Of a DNA stretch of 64,000 nt, positions 49,631-61,836 are shown piece after piece. The notes below the pieces were generated by a model that saw only the letters and a list, made by a program, of their open reading frames with translations, did no database searches and was not told the DNA's origin. Positions within the stretch are counted from its first letter, which is position 1, and the number at the start of each line of letters is the position of its first letter. The DNA comes from Sphagnum magellanicum (lineage: Eukaryota > Streptophyta > Sphagnopsida > Sphagnales > Sphagnaceae), in the NCBI GenBank assembly GCA_021904315.1, contig CM038911.1, forward strand, positions 4,685,390 through 4,749,389, read 5' to 3'. Both the position numbers and the translations under genes were made by a program.

Positions 49631-51584
49631 AGAACTCCAATAAGGACTACCCTTTTCATTTTGAGTGGTCCCATATACCCACATATATCCTTTCACCTTT
49701 GTGATTTCGTTTATTTTTCTTCATTATAAGTTCATTTAGTGCATACTAATAGGTTGGAATTATAAAACATCCAAGTTACGGATTGATTCAATTTAATTTT
49801 CAATAAATTCAACAAGAAAAATCAGCTTGAATTTGAAAATTTTAGGAATCAACAAAAGAGGCACGACTTTAAATTTCTAGGTTGAATGGGACATTGAAGT
49901 AGATTAGAGCTTTTTGAACTAAATGAACCAAAGAGCACATGTTGATAGTCACACAATGCACAATATGAATCAAATTAAAAACCACACACATTGTACATGA
50001 CATACGTTTGCACACAAAGTTGAAAGGAGAAAAAAAAGGGCGGGGGGGAAACACAATGTGCACAATTCATATAAACTCTAGGTTTTTTTATTGAAAGGAA
50101 TGCACAAAAATAGATATAAATCTTAAAATGCTTTGAACACCATTTATGAAATTGTGATGGGTGTGAGCAAGATAAATTGAACCTTTGGAATAATTTGTAA
50201 GGACTAAATGCAAGTAGATGTAAGGCATCACCAAACCCATCATAAAATTGTCCAACATTTAATGTTTCTAGTTAAATGATCTAAGTTAAGATACTTGAGT
50301 CTTTTTTAATGTGCATCACTTTTCAAATTCAACATTATTTTAATAAGTTTCTACCATTTTAAAAAATTGTTATTTGCAATGTGGACTTTTATTTCAAGTT
50401 GGTGTCAAATATGTTCTAACAAAAATAATTTTAAAAATCTCATGATGTTTTTGAATAAATGGTGTGATTCTAAAAATATCCCCAACATTAAAAGCCCATG
50501 GCTAAAATATATATAAATTAAAAACTAGTGATAAGGATACAAACATAATAAAATGATGCACTTAAGGTGTAACCAATGGTTGATTTTACATGTTTTAAAT
50601 TAATACATCAATTTAATGTTGATTTTTTTTTTGTACTTATAAAAATGTTATTAATATATTATAGGACCATTTAATTTTTTTGAAATGAATATAATGAATA
50701 TAGAATGAACAAAAATACCCTTTTGTGATACCACTAGGAATGTCAAAGCTTCATTTTACTAGACCCATGGAACTTTAGAAAAATATATGAAACACTTAAA
50801 TACAAACTTTCATTAGATTTTTTGTGAATACGTTTATTAAGGTGTATAGATTTGAAACTTTAATGATAGCAAGAATATTTTATATTTTACTAATCCTAAT
50901 CATTGCAATTAGAAAAGTCAAAAAAATGTTTTCTTTCTTTGAACTTTTTGGTTAGGAACACAAGTTTGAAACATATTTGTCTCTTGGGAAATAATTTTCT
51001 AAAGCATCTTTGAGGGTATTCAATTTGATTAGTTGTTATGTGATTAATTGAATAGGTATAATTTAATTTTGATTTTTCAATCTTCATGAATGTGGTTCCT
51101 AAAAAGGCCATGACAATTAGGAATATAAATTTGCTGCAATTCATTTGTTATTCCAATAAAAACTTAAAGCCATATACAAGTGTAAGCAATTGAAAAACAG
51201 GAGAAAAAAATTATAGTTTTGAATTTTTTTTATAAAATGGCAAAACAAAGTTGTTTGACCAATTTTGATTCTTTACTCATTCCTTGAGGTGCTTCCTAAT
51301 GGTACCACCCAAGGATACTTTTGCTTAAATATATAAAAACAATGTTAAAGCATTAGTTAAAAGACTTTTACAACACTTCTTTAAATACTTTAAAAAAACA
51401 TGAAGATATTTGAAAATGACATATTTAAAATAAATTAAATATCAACCTTAATGTAATAATATAATGAAATTAAAAATTATTAAAAAATTAAAAAATTTTG
51501 TTTAAAAAAATTCCCAAAAAAATTTATACTAAAAGCAGATGACAAAGGATACGAATGTGGGTCATTTTATTTTGTTTGTACCCA
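49631..51584. other. AT-rich intergenic DNA, no gene seen
   Basis: Short open frames only. A weak half-palindrome GTGATACCACTAGG lies at about 50,728 and may be an eroded member of the GTGATACCC family. Confidence 0.45.
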
Positions 51585-51708
51585 GAATACATTACGTGAA
51601 TGACAACACACTGTAAATGTAGGAATCTTGATTGGCAACACCTTGAGAATACATTACGTGAATGACAACATACTGTAAATGTAGGAATCTTGATTGGCAA
51701 CACCTTGA
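51585..51708. repeat. Near-perfect 62-bp tandem duplication
   Basis: Units 51,585-51,646 and 51,647-51,708 (starting GAATACATTACGTGAATGAC) differ at a single base, so the duplication is recent. Two overlapping open frames on the minus strand owe their similarity to this repeat. Confidence 0.95.
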
Positions 51709-52037
51709 CGTGAAGTGAAGGAAAACAAGAGAGATGAAAAGGTCTTGTGAAATCTCAGGAACTTTGGCGATTGCACTGTGAAAAGATAGGTCGTGTTGCT
51801 GCTTTGAATTGTGCAATGCCAAAACATTTGCAAATTTTTTTTAAAATTCCAAGCTTGCATGTGCACAATTAAATCTGAGGTTGCATTTTGACAATTTTTG
51901 GAACAAAAAAAAACACAACACTAGGGATCTTACAAGGAGAGGGAACTAATAAGGAGAGTATAGCAAACCCCAATTTTTTGTGTGTCAGCACCTACCCTTG
52001 AAACACACCAAATTTGCGAAGGTAGTTTATGTGTGGG

Positions 52038-52085
52038 TTAAAGCCTGAGGCCATGGGCTCTACTAGAATTTGAGCTCCACCTTGT
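52038..52085. repeat. Diverged solo copy of one arm of the 43.86-kb hairpin
   Basis: TTAAAGCC...GGGCTCTACTAGAATTTGAG...CTTG aligns to the 47-bp arm at 43,860-43,906 and its partner. No inverted partner is seen nearby, so this is a remnant. Confidence 0.4.
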
Positions 52086-53725
52086 TGCAAACAAATTTTT
52101 GATGATGACTATTTTATTTTCATATGATTTTCAATAATTCATCATTATTTAGTCAATGTCAAATTTGATTTAAATTAATATACCATTCAACACATAAAAA
52201 GACACATGTTAATTTTATTTTTTATATCCATGTTGATAGATAGGGGAAAAGAGTGAGATAATTATAAAATAGAGATAGTTATTATGAAAGGTGGGAAATA
52301 GTTATTAAGAAAGTTAATAAAAAAAGGAAGCAGTTATTTTTTTGAAAATGAAATAGTTAGACTTTGAAAAATGAAGCAGTTATTTTTGAAATTGTCTTCA
52401 GAATGGTCCATGGATGACTGTACAAAGGATTTCAAAAAATCCCCCCATATATTAGTGCTGATTACTCATCACTGGATAAGAGCCCATGTGAAGTAGAGCC
52501 AAGTGTGAGCAGGTGAATCTGATAAAGCATATGACCTTAGGTTAAATACCGAACATAATGACATGTTTTCTTTTTCTTTCTAAGTTCGGAGTGGGGAAGG
52601 AGAAACAAATACATTGGCTAACATGCCCTCTAATTACAATAAAAAGATTGGAACTTAACACTTGACATATGCGCAAGTTTCATGTAGCCATAAAAGCAGG
52701 ACATAAGTGGGTACAATATGTATAGGAAGGGTAGTAGCCCTTCCATGTTTTGAGGTGCCTAGACATGAGGATAGTAACCTTGAGTGCTGGGCACTGAAAA
52801 ATATGGTAGTGCCAAGAGGGCTACCATTATCTTACATAAGGCATTGGCACTTTATTTTTGCCTTTTACCTTTTGTTTCTTTTCAATTCTTTCTGTGTAAG
52901 TCTATGTATGTCCTCCCCACCACTTCTCAATAGTTTTCTCTCATTTTCCTGAAGCTTTAGGTGATAAAAGCTCTACTCTCTTTCTTCCAAGAGGTTGCAA
53001 AACATGTAATGATGAAGTTAAAGGGTTAAAGAAGAATTTGAAATACAAGGAATTGCTGGAAAGAAAAAAAGGCAAAAAAAACCAAAGGAAAAAAAAAAAA
53101 AGGCTCAAGAGGATGGTTGAAAGAGTGAAAGAAGTCTACTTGACAAATGGTTGTCACATAACAAAAGGGAAAAGAGAAAGAGAAAGCAAGTGCTTTAAGG
53201 AAGCTCGAAAACAACTTTGAGTGTTTCAGAATGAGCTAATTATTCACATTATGTCTTTTGGTGCTGTAGGCATCACGTCTCAAGCTCTTGACAAAAATAT
53301 TCTAAATGTCCTTTTTGAGATTTGATCAGAGTGAAAATTCAATCACAGGGCTCTTCATACTTGATTAAACTCGATGTTCCTCTCTTAATGCTTTGCATTT
53401 TCTTATTCACGATCTTGAACTACAACAATAATATTTCTTATCAACAAGTTGCTCATGATGCAAACCTGATCGATCGGAGTTCAATGCTAAGATACAATAA
53501 GTAGATCATGAAGTAGTTGAAATATGTCTCACGTAATATGTACTTACTGCATTCATTCATGATGTCCTTCAAACCCCAAAACGCTTATTAGCTGCTTCCT
53601 AATTTATGATCCATTCTTTGCACTTTGTATGCAGTTTTACATGTATCTCGGATCACTACTCTGTTGCAAGAACACACTCGGAGACAATATAAGCGTCGGA
53701 CATGAATGCAAGATGCGCGGTCTGA
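52086..53725. other. Intergenic and likely 3' flank of the GN-rich protein gene
   Basis: No gene recognised. Around 52,495-52,556 a string AGTGTGAGCAGG...CATATGACCTTAGGTTAAAT resembles tRNA-derived SINE boxes A and B but is weak. The open frame at 53,038-53,220 is a Lys-rich product of an A-rich run. Confidence 0.35.
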
Positions 53726-54830
53726 TCATGGTGGAGGTGAACTGCCGCCGCCGCCGCCACCACCTCCATTCACAGTACACACAATTGCTATGCAAATACC
53801 GTTTCCTCCGTTTCCACCGTTTCCGTTACCGCTACCGTTACCGTTACCATTGCCATTATCTCCAGGACGATTTCCGTTACCATTGCCATTGCCGTTACCA
53901 TTTCCATTGCCATTACCATTACCATTCCATGGACCATTGCCGTTACCGTTACCATTGCCGTTTCCATTTCCATTCCCTGGACCACCACCGCCTCCTCGTG
54001 GACCGCCTCCTCGTGGACCGCCTCCCCTCCACCCTCCTCCAGGGAAATTCCTACCGCCACCTCCCCAATACTTGCTCTCATGAGCTGCAGCAACAGCAGT
54101 TTTCTTGTCGTCGGAAGTTGGGATTACTTCCTGAAATAAAGAAGAACATGCAAGACAGTGAACTGCACTTCAGAATATGCGAAGGAGATTTGATTCTTTC
54201 ACTTTTAAGTGGTCACAACAATCTAACAAATCAAGAGTAAGATGCGAGGACGAAGCAATTACCGCTCGTCATTCTACACTATTCGACAAATCCTCTAAAT
54301 CTATTCAGCTCATGATGCATGTAACTTAGGCGCAGTTAAGACAAAATCGGAGTATCATGTATCTTTTTGCTCACACACACACACCCAAAGAGAAAGGATC
54401 ACGACTCGAAATCCACAACTAGACATGACCAAATCTATGCTGATCAGCTGATGATAGTCACCGAACGACAATAAATTCAATACTTAGTTCCAAGAGAGTG
54501 AGTGCGTGCGTGCACACATACCGGCGCTGGATCTTTCTCAGCTGCAGCAGCTTTGCCAGGTTGTACATCCGGCTCTCCTCGCAGACGCCTTCCAATCAGC
54601 TCCTTTTCAAGATGCACAACCTGGACCTCGGCAGCACCAATAACGCCATTGTCCAAAACCTGTACATCAATATCATGACCTGTGTTCATCAAGGGCCGGC
54701 CGCAAGCCCCCGGCGAGACTATCAAAGCCAATGTACAAAGCAGGACTAGAGCTGGTCCGAGAATGATGGGGCGCAGGAGCCTGCAGGAGGCTCTCGGCCC
54801 AGCAGCATCCGTGAGGAAGATATAACCCAT
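53726..54830 (-). CDS. Secreted glycine/asparagine-rich protein, two exons
   Basis: Exon 1 is 54,522-54,830 (103 codons) and exon 2 is 53,726-54,130 (134 codons plus TGA), joined across a 391-bp intron with GTATGT donor and TATTTCAG acceptor in phase 0; the protein has 237 residues. Residues about 17-43 form a hydrophobic signal peptide or anchor (LGPALVLLCTLALIVSPGAC). A central acidic/hydrophobic part includes DVQVLDNGVIGAAEVQVVHL. Exon 2 starts EVIPTSDDKK, then ESKYWGGGGRNFPGGGWRGG, two PRGGG units, and about 23 Gly-Asn dipeptides, then ends with ICIAIVCTV and an eight-glycine run. Such proteins are typical plant cell-wall or apoplast glycine-rich proteins. The domain order and in-phase splice make the model strong, although exon 2 has no Met of its own. 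Exact function is unknown. Confidence 0.85.
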
Positions 54831-54871
54831 ATATGATCCCTACCAAGGTCTAATCTCTTCAACCTTCTTCA

Positions 54872-54889
54872 CTAGTAGGCAATTGGCAT
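54872..54889 (-). other. Five-codon upstream ORF in the leader of the GN-rich gene
   Basis: ATGCCAATTGCCTACTAG on the minus strand lies 41 bases upstream of the main ATG, out of frame with it, and encodes MPIAY. If the transcript starts further upstream, this mini-ORF would be met first by ribosomes and could lower translation. The leader also carries a GCAGCAGCAGCAG run. Confidence 0.4.
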
Positions 54890-54973
54890 GTTGGTTGGAC
54901 GTTGCCACCTCTGCTGCTGCTGCTACTTGGAACAACTTCTACTATGCGAGGAGCACCAGCTGCTGGCAGTAAG

Positions 54974-54981
54974 CTATAAGT
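54974..54981 (-). promoter_or_regulatory. Weak TATA-like site for the GN-rich gene
   Basis: ACTTATAG on the minus strand is about 145 bp upstream of the ATG, within GC-richer DNA (54,830-55,200). It deviates from the TATAAA consensus, so the assignment is tentative. Confidence 0.25.
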
Positions 54982-55610
54982 AGCGATCGTGCAACCGTCC
55001 CCACTGCGAGCGAGCTTTGTAAATGCCGTGGCTTTTTGCTGATTTTTTTCTTCTCAACTTGTCAGCCTGGATGAAACTAGGTTGTAGTAAGTAGTACTGC
55101 AGCAGCCACCGCTATTGACTTTCCGGCACCCTGCTCGAGCTGAGTGCCGATGGGAGTGGGGCCCTGGAGCTTTTTTCCTTCCTTCTCCGCGTGTGTCTGC
55201 AGGTAGCATTAATGTTTTACTGCCGTAGAACAGAAGCTGAACTCATGTAAAATGTTAGCCCCATAACTGCTGCTGTACATCATATTGGCTTTAAATGATA
55301 GCCAAGTTCTTGTACCCTAGTGCCAAGAAAAACTACAACGCTACAAAGAAAGACTAGGAATGCTTAACTAGTGTTTAGTGCAGTATAATGCGTCGGAAGT
55401 AATTAAGCCTGCCCGAGGTGGAGCCAAGGGTCGCTGACTTCCAGAACTACTTGGCCGTTCAGATGGCAATCGAAATCTAGTCATTATTTTCGATGGTTAA
55501 GATTTTTTTAAAATTTTAAAAGAAATTTCGCTCTTAGGATGAGATTCACTCTGATGGTGTCACTGAGTGGAAAAATCGAAGGAATTTTTGCATTGTACCA
55601 GATAGGTGTC
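54982..55610. other. Upstream DNA of the GN-rich gene, no gene seen
   Basis: GC-richer to about 55,200, then AT-rich. It probably holds the promoter of the minus-strand gene; no other element was recognised. Confidence 0.4.
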
Positions 55611-55650
55611 TGTCATATACCCGCCAGGTATCACGGGAAAAAACAAGGCA
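55611..55650. repeat. Copy of the GTGATACCC palindrome family
   Basis: GTCATATACCCGCCAGGTATCACGGG, an imperfect palindrome around 55,611-55,636, is followed by an A run and then GGCAGGGCATTTGGCAGG, matching the order of blocks in the copies at 3.8 and 18.0 kb. Confidence 0.45.
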
Positions 55651-56947
55651 GGGCATTTGGCAGGTGTGGCCAATCTGTTTTTTGAAATATGCCCAGCAGG
55701 ATTTTATCTGTGTAAGCATACCTCAAAATACACTAAGAAAAAATCTCAGAGGTTGTGTATGAAGTTCTTATAAGTCTGTTCAGAATTTTTTTTATCACAT
55801 TTAGTTCATCAAATTATGTTTGTGTCTACAGCAGTCGATATGCATAAGATTATGGTAAACAGACTTACCAGAATGTTACGCATTGTGAAATGTAGATTTG
55901 GTCGGGTATGGATTATATTCTGATTTGTGAAATGGTTCTGTTGAGCCCAACCAAGACAGATTATGTGACCCAGTGGCCAGAACCCACCAGTGCACCATCC
56001 ATTGGAAAGCTGTTATGTTATGTCTCAATTGTCGATGAATTACAATTGAGTCACCAAGTTTCCACCTTGATAAGCTATGAATCCTTTATTTCCCCTCACA
56101 GTACATGATCTACGTAACTACCTGCATAAGTGCCTAAGTGGGCAAGAATTGTAGGTAAATAGGTAGGGAACAAGTGTGGTTAAAATATGTAAGTGAGCAA
56201 GACACTTGATGGCTACTAGGTAGGTAGATGTATGTGGATGGTTGTACTTAGCTAGCCACTGCGGTCGACTAGAATACCAACAAAAAAAGAGCTTCTTGTC
56301 CACACACCATCCATCATGCAGGGTGCGCATGATGTTTTACCCTGGCCCACATTTGCAGTCCAAAAGAGATTTCTGCACCAATCCTTTGGATTTTAAGGTT
56401 GTACAAAAGTGAAATGAAATATAAATTATAAAATGTTGCATTTTAATTAATCTCCAGTTTCTCCACATGTTATTTCAAAATATTATACCACAACCAACTT
56501 GATGATTTATGTACCAATAGAAGGTGGTTATCTCGGTCTATATATTAGGAAATTCCTTCCTCCTGACCTCCCTATTAATGACAAGAGTTCGACCTGTCTA
56601 AGTCATGTCCCTTACTTCGTGCTCATGTACATTGGAGAGCTTGACTCTTTGTCAAGTGTGTCCCACAGTCCACCCAGGGCAATCAGACAGACACATGGAT
56701 AGCCAGGGCTCTTAGAACTTCACTGCCCTTATGACACTTCAATTTACTTTTGTTTCTGGCTTGGACGGAGGCAAGCTGGGTGGCAGTAGGCCACATGGCC
56801 TTAATTGAATTAAATCTAATAGCAAAAGGCTTTTAAATATTTTGTTACAGATTTTGGTACTAGCGTGTTTTGCCTTCTCCTTGATCAAGTAGGGCAGACA
56901 TTGTACTGTGATATTACAACCTCACAACTCTTTATGGTGGGCCCAAA
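55651..56947. other. Intergenic DNA, no gene seen
   Basis: Open frames at 55,908-56,108 and 56,499-56,702 have no family resemblance. Confidence 0.45.
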
Positions 56948-56979
56948 CCCCCCCCCCCCCCCGCCCGCCCGCCCGCCCA
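56948..56979. repeat. C15 run followed by (GCCC) repeats
   Basis: Fifteen C bases run into four GCCC units. The minus strand therefore reads four GGGC units followed by G15, an ideal G-quadruplex-forming sequence, while the plus strand could form an i-motif. It is isolated in AT-rich DNA. Confidence 0.9.
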
Positions 56980-59900
56980 CATTTGGAAGCCACCAACTAT
57001 ATACCAAACCACTATATACTAAGGACATCTTCCCATTATGCTAGCAGTTTTGCATTATTTTTTTCCAGTTACATGTCCTTACAATCACCTCACAGCTCTA
57101 CCAACCAAACATCAAGAACATGGAGGAGCTGTGAGTCACACTACGACTCACCACAAAAATGACACTTGTTTTTTTCAAGGGAATGTGTTCTCATAGTTCC
57201 TAACATTGATTAATTACATATTTTCAATGCAGTTGAAGCTCTCCAATGCAAAACTCCTGGTCATGCAACAAGAAACAAAGCCCTATATGTCACTGGCTTT
57301 CCATGAGGCTGTTGTGATTATAGTTACACATAGTGTGCTATGATCACAACAACCTAATTGAAAGAGACCCTAATAATGCACTTTTATGTGAGTTGACTAG
57401 TTATCAACCTATTGCCCAATTAATTAAGCAGTAAACCACTAGAACATTTAGAGTCTAGACTTTTATTTGTGCTAACGGATCAAAAAGTATTTACAAAAAG
57501 TATTCATAACTTAATTTGTCAATAATAGAGTTGAACCAACACCTTAAATTCATACCTTCAACTTCTTGAACAATTTCATAAAATGTACTAGATGTAAGCA
57601 TTAGATGTTCTAAATTTGTTGAATGTACTATATGTGCTTGATGTAAGCACTAGATGTACTAGATGTGCTTGTTTAAAACATGCATTAAGAAAGTGTGCAA
57701 ACAAGTTTCAATTTTAGTTTAAGTTGAAAAGCGTGTGTAAGTAAAAGTGATTCACTTTTAGTGTTACAATGGCAATTTGTATGATATGAGTGTAAATGTA
57801 ACGTTTAATTTATATTTTACATGTCAAAATTTGTCAATAGAAACTTTACTAATTTGAGTGTGCATATGATGTAAATGGTTGATATGCATAATTTACAAAA
57901 TTAAAAAAGCTATGAACTTTTCACATGAAACTCTTGGACTTTTACATACAACAAGTTTCATATATGGACATCAAAATGATCCAATGGTTGATATTGTGAT
58001 TATCAAGGATTCAATTTTAATTAAACAATGTATCAATAAATGAAGTATTAAAGATTTTGGAGCATGTCAATTGTATATTGTTGTTAATGTTTTTCTTTTG
58101 TTAGTGTTAAAAACACATGTTTTTCAAGAGTCCATACCACTATGAAAAAATATCCATTTTATATTGGGTTTGTGCATCCATATTCAAAACAATTATCTTT
58201 AGTTGGGGCTAAAGATGAATTGAAAGACATCGCTTGGAATTGATGAATTGTTGTTGCTTAACGACTTACTCCTCCCAAGGCTAAAAGAAATACAAAGGAA
58301 ATGGACTTTTGGGAGATATTGCAAGGTGGGTCACTTTAGCTTCTCAACACCTTCCAACAAAATTCTAATTTTAATCCCATGTGTAAAACATGTAGTCAAA
58401 GTTCCTAAGAACTAGACCATAACCAACCAAAATTAGACAATAGATTTCTAATAATGTCCAGCATGTATCAACTTTTGAACATACCAACTAATCTTCTTAT
58501 TGGATCTTTTCAACAATATCATACTAACATGGTGTCATGGACTATATGAATTCATATAAGTTTTTTAAAAGGTTTCCAAAATATATGTTTGGAAGGTTGT
58601 AATTTTTTTTTTAATTATAGGAATATAGAATGGTCTAGAATGTTGAATTGATAGAAGGTTCTAAAACTTACCAATACAATAGAAAAATGTAAAAGGTTGA
58701 ATTGGTGGAAGGTTTTAGAAACTTGGTGAAATCCTAAAAGGTTTTCAAGAATAGTATAAATAAGAGGTTTTGAAGGCATCAATTTTCAATCTCACAAACA
58801 CAATTTGTGACAAAAAAATAATGCATTTTCATTTCAACACTGATTAATTTTGTATTGTGTTTTGTTCCATCAATAAAACCTTATATTTCCCATTCATGAC
58901 TTATAATTTAGTCATTACTTGTTTTCAAATTTACATCATCTTTCCATCAAAACTTCATGTTGTCTTTAAATCAAGGTCTTGTTATAATATCTTTTTTTTA
59001 ATTCCATACTAATTAAATATTAGATATTGTTTAAAAAAATCGTATTAATTAAGTATGGGTATTGGAGTTTTTTTTTAAAAGTTCATCTTGGCCTAGTTTT
59101 GATAGGGCCCAAGGCTAATATTTTATTAACATGAACCAAGAAAATACATGATATGGAAATCATTATAAACTTGGTATGAAATTAGTATTATTTCAAATAC
59201 CAGATGATAAACAACACATAATACAAGGCTTACACTATATCATCAATTGATTGTACATTGACATGTATAATTGTGACCCCAAGGCTATGGCTTGAATTAA
59301 GCTGTTTTTAAACCATGGTGGTAAATTCACTATAAAATGACCAACAATTACCCTTTTGATTGATTTAAAACCAATGGTTTGGCCATTCAAGCTGATGTGG
59401 CAAAACATGACTTAAAAAGAAATGATTAACAAGCCTACTTAAAAGAAATTCAATTATTATGACCTCAAAAATGTACATATTATTGTGTAAAGGTATACAT
59501 CAATTATTTTCAAGAAAATGTCATTTTTACATCATTAAATTCATTTCAAACTTATTCTTCAATGTTCCCATAGTATATTTGAAACACTATTGTATGCTTG
59601 AATACCCAACATTTTAACATTTGGGTGGAATCATAGTTAAAGGACTATTTGGACCATCACAATTGCAATTTTTTTGGATTGTCGATCAATGTAAAGACAT
59701 TATCAAATCTTCTAATATTTATGCTACAATATATTTAAGTAGAAATCATATTTTTTTAAATGATTGAATTGTCAAAAAAACAAATTCATAATGGACTTTT
59801 GAAATGATGACATTATGTCTGTCACAAAAATAAAATGAAAATGTGGAATCAAAAAGTATGTTATAGTAACATCAACATAAAAATTGAAAGATAAACCACC

Positions 59901-61836
59901 AATAATTGAGGAATTTAATAATAAGATCCATCGAAACTTTTCCAATACAAGAAATATTGATTTATTTATTCTTAAATGTCATATTTTTGTGATATTTTAT
60001 CATTTATAGTCGATTTCACATTGAAATATTCAAAATTTCACATGAAGTTTTGGACCAATCACATATATAATGATATTTAGAAGCTGATATATCAAATTTT
60101 TTATCATAAACATATGAGATAATTTCCTATGATTTTGACTAGTAATGTGTGATTCCCCTTTTGACTAGTAGGAATTTTAACTAATGTAAAATATTTTCAA
60201 AATGTCAAAATTCAATCACATACCCATAATTTTACCCATTTATTCAATTTACAATTGGAAAATGTGTAAAATTAAAAAATGGTTACATGTGTTGTTGGTT
60301 TTTTATTGTGAATTTATCCATTCAAAAAGTCTTGAAGAATATTAAAGTGGGGTTGCATATTCAAGACAATGACTTGTAACATAAGTTATGATTATTTGAA
60401 TGGATGAGAATGAAATGGCCAAAATCATTCTCAACCATCAAATCTTCCAAGGATTACAACTTTTGAAAACTTTTGAACCAAAGGTGAAATGAAAGAGTAA
60501 TGAACTCTTAAGTGATGAAACTTGTAAATTGGGAGTCTTTAAATTCCCATTTAAAAGTTTTAGGAAAAACAACCATTTTGATCTAGCATTTGTGTGATTT
60601 ATTAGGAGGGAAAAAATGGTGTCTCTTCCAAGACTAGGCCACGGCCATGAGTTTTATGAATTTGTGCTACCATGTGGTTCATCCATAACACATTTTGGTT
60701 CCAAACTACATTAACCACCTTCTTTTTGCGGTTTGAACAATTTGACATACCTATAACTTTAATTTAAAAGGTTGTCTTGGTCTTATCTCAAAGCTTAACA
60801 ACCCTCTTTATTGTTGGAAGTTAGGGAGTGTTTTTTGGGTTTGTATTCCATTACAAAATTGGAAAATGGTATGATCAGCACCACTTGATAAACCATGAGG
60901 TTTGTTTGTCATACTTATTTGACAATATAAGTGAAAATTTATAGTGAATTAACAAGTTTTACCATGTGGTTGTAGTGTGGCATGATGACCTTGAACTGGT
61001 TAAACCTTTAATTAATGTTTGACTAAAATGGTCCCAATGGATTGGCCCCCACAATTGTGCTTAAAAGTCATGCAAAATGTTGGAATTTTGATTTCATGGA
61101 GTTATAAAAGACTTCAAGTTGAACGTTTTAGTTTTTTTTTAAAAATTATATGAAAAATGAAAAATTGTTATTGTTCAAAGTTTAAACTTTTTAGTTTTGA
61201 GTAATTGTAAATTTTTTGAGACTTGGACCAAGATGTTGTGTTTCATTTATTGTAAAATTTTTGTGGTGGATAAAAGGCATGCATATGTATCATGTGAAAA
61301 AATTGTCCGAAAAAGAGGTGAAATGGATGAGTAATGGATGGTCGAAGGTGACCGTCCAAAAAAAGTTTAACAAAAACATTGATTTCATCCTTTTTGGAAT
61401 AGCCATGTATTTTGGATAGTTTGGGATTGTGATAAGGAATGGCACTCCATCATTTGATTCAAGTATTATTTTCAAAATGATGAAAACATAGGGTAGCAAA
61501 ACTTTTCATTGACTTTCACTTTAGTGTTGCATACAACTACCCACGTCTTCATATCATGTTGGGCAGCTCACAAAAAATCCTATAAAGATTAAATAGACAC
61601 AAAAGATTATCATTGCAAAGGTAGGCCCTATTCAATGATGTGACATTTAGAATCCATGTATGTCATGTTATAACCATTGTTCCTTTTTAAGAATACTAGG
61701 GGATTGGAGGACCAAATCAGCTTTCCATGATGTTTTAATGGCTACATTAGAATTATTACATTTAAAAATTTAGTCTAAGAATCATTATTATTCTTAAAAG
61801 TTGTTATAAGCTCTAAAAACAACTTGTTTAAAGTGT
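56980..61836. other. AT-rich intergenic DNA, no gene seen
   Basis: No gene, RNA or clear transposon. A local short repeat of the type TGTACTAGATGT / TGTAAGCACTAGATGT occurs at about 57,585-57,670. Confidence 0.5.

Noticed and set aside
52495-52556. tRNA-derived SINE head
   Set aside because: A and B boxes are only loosely matched and no tRNA fold or 3' tail could be built, so it is mentioned only as a weak resemblance.
53038-53220. Lys/Arg-rich 60-codon protein
   Set aside because: Produced by an A-rich run; the complementary strand is equally open.
53706-54083. Plus-strand open frame coding a Pro/Leu-rich protein
   Set aside because: It is the antisense of the Gly-Asn-rich exon. The minus-strand frame joins in phase to a signal-peptide exon through GT...AG borders, which the plus frame lacks.
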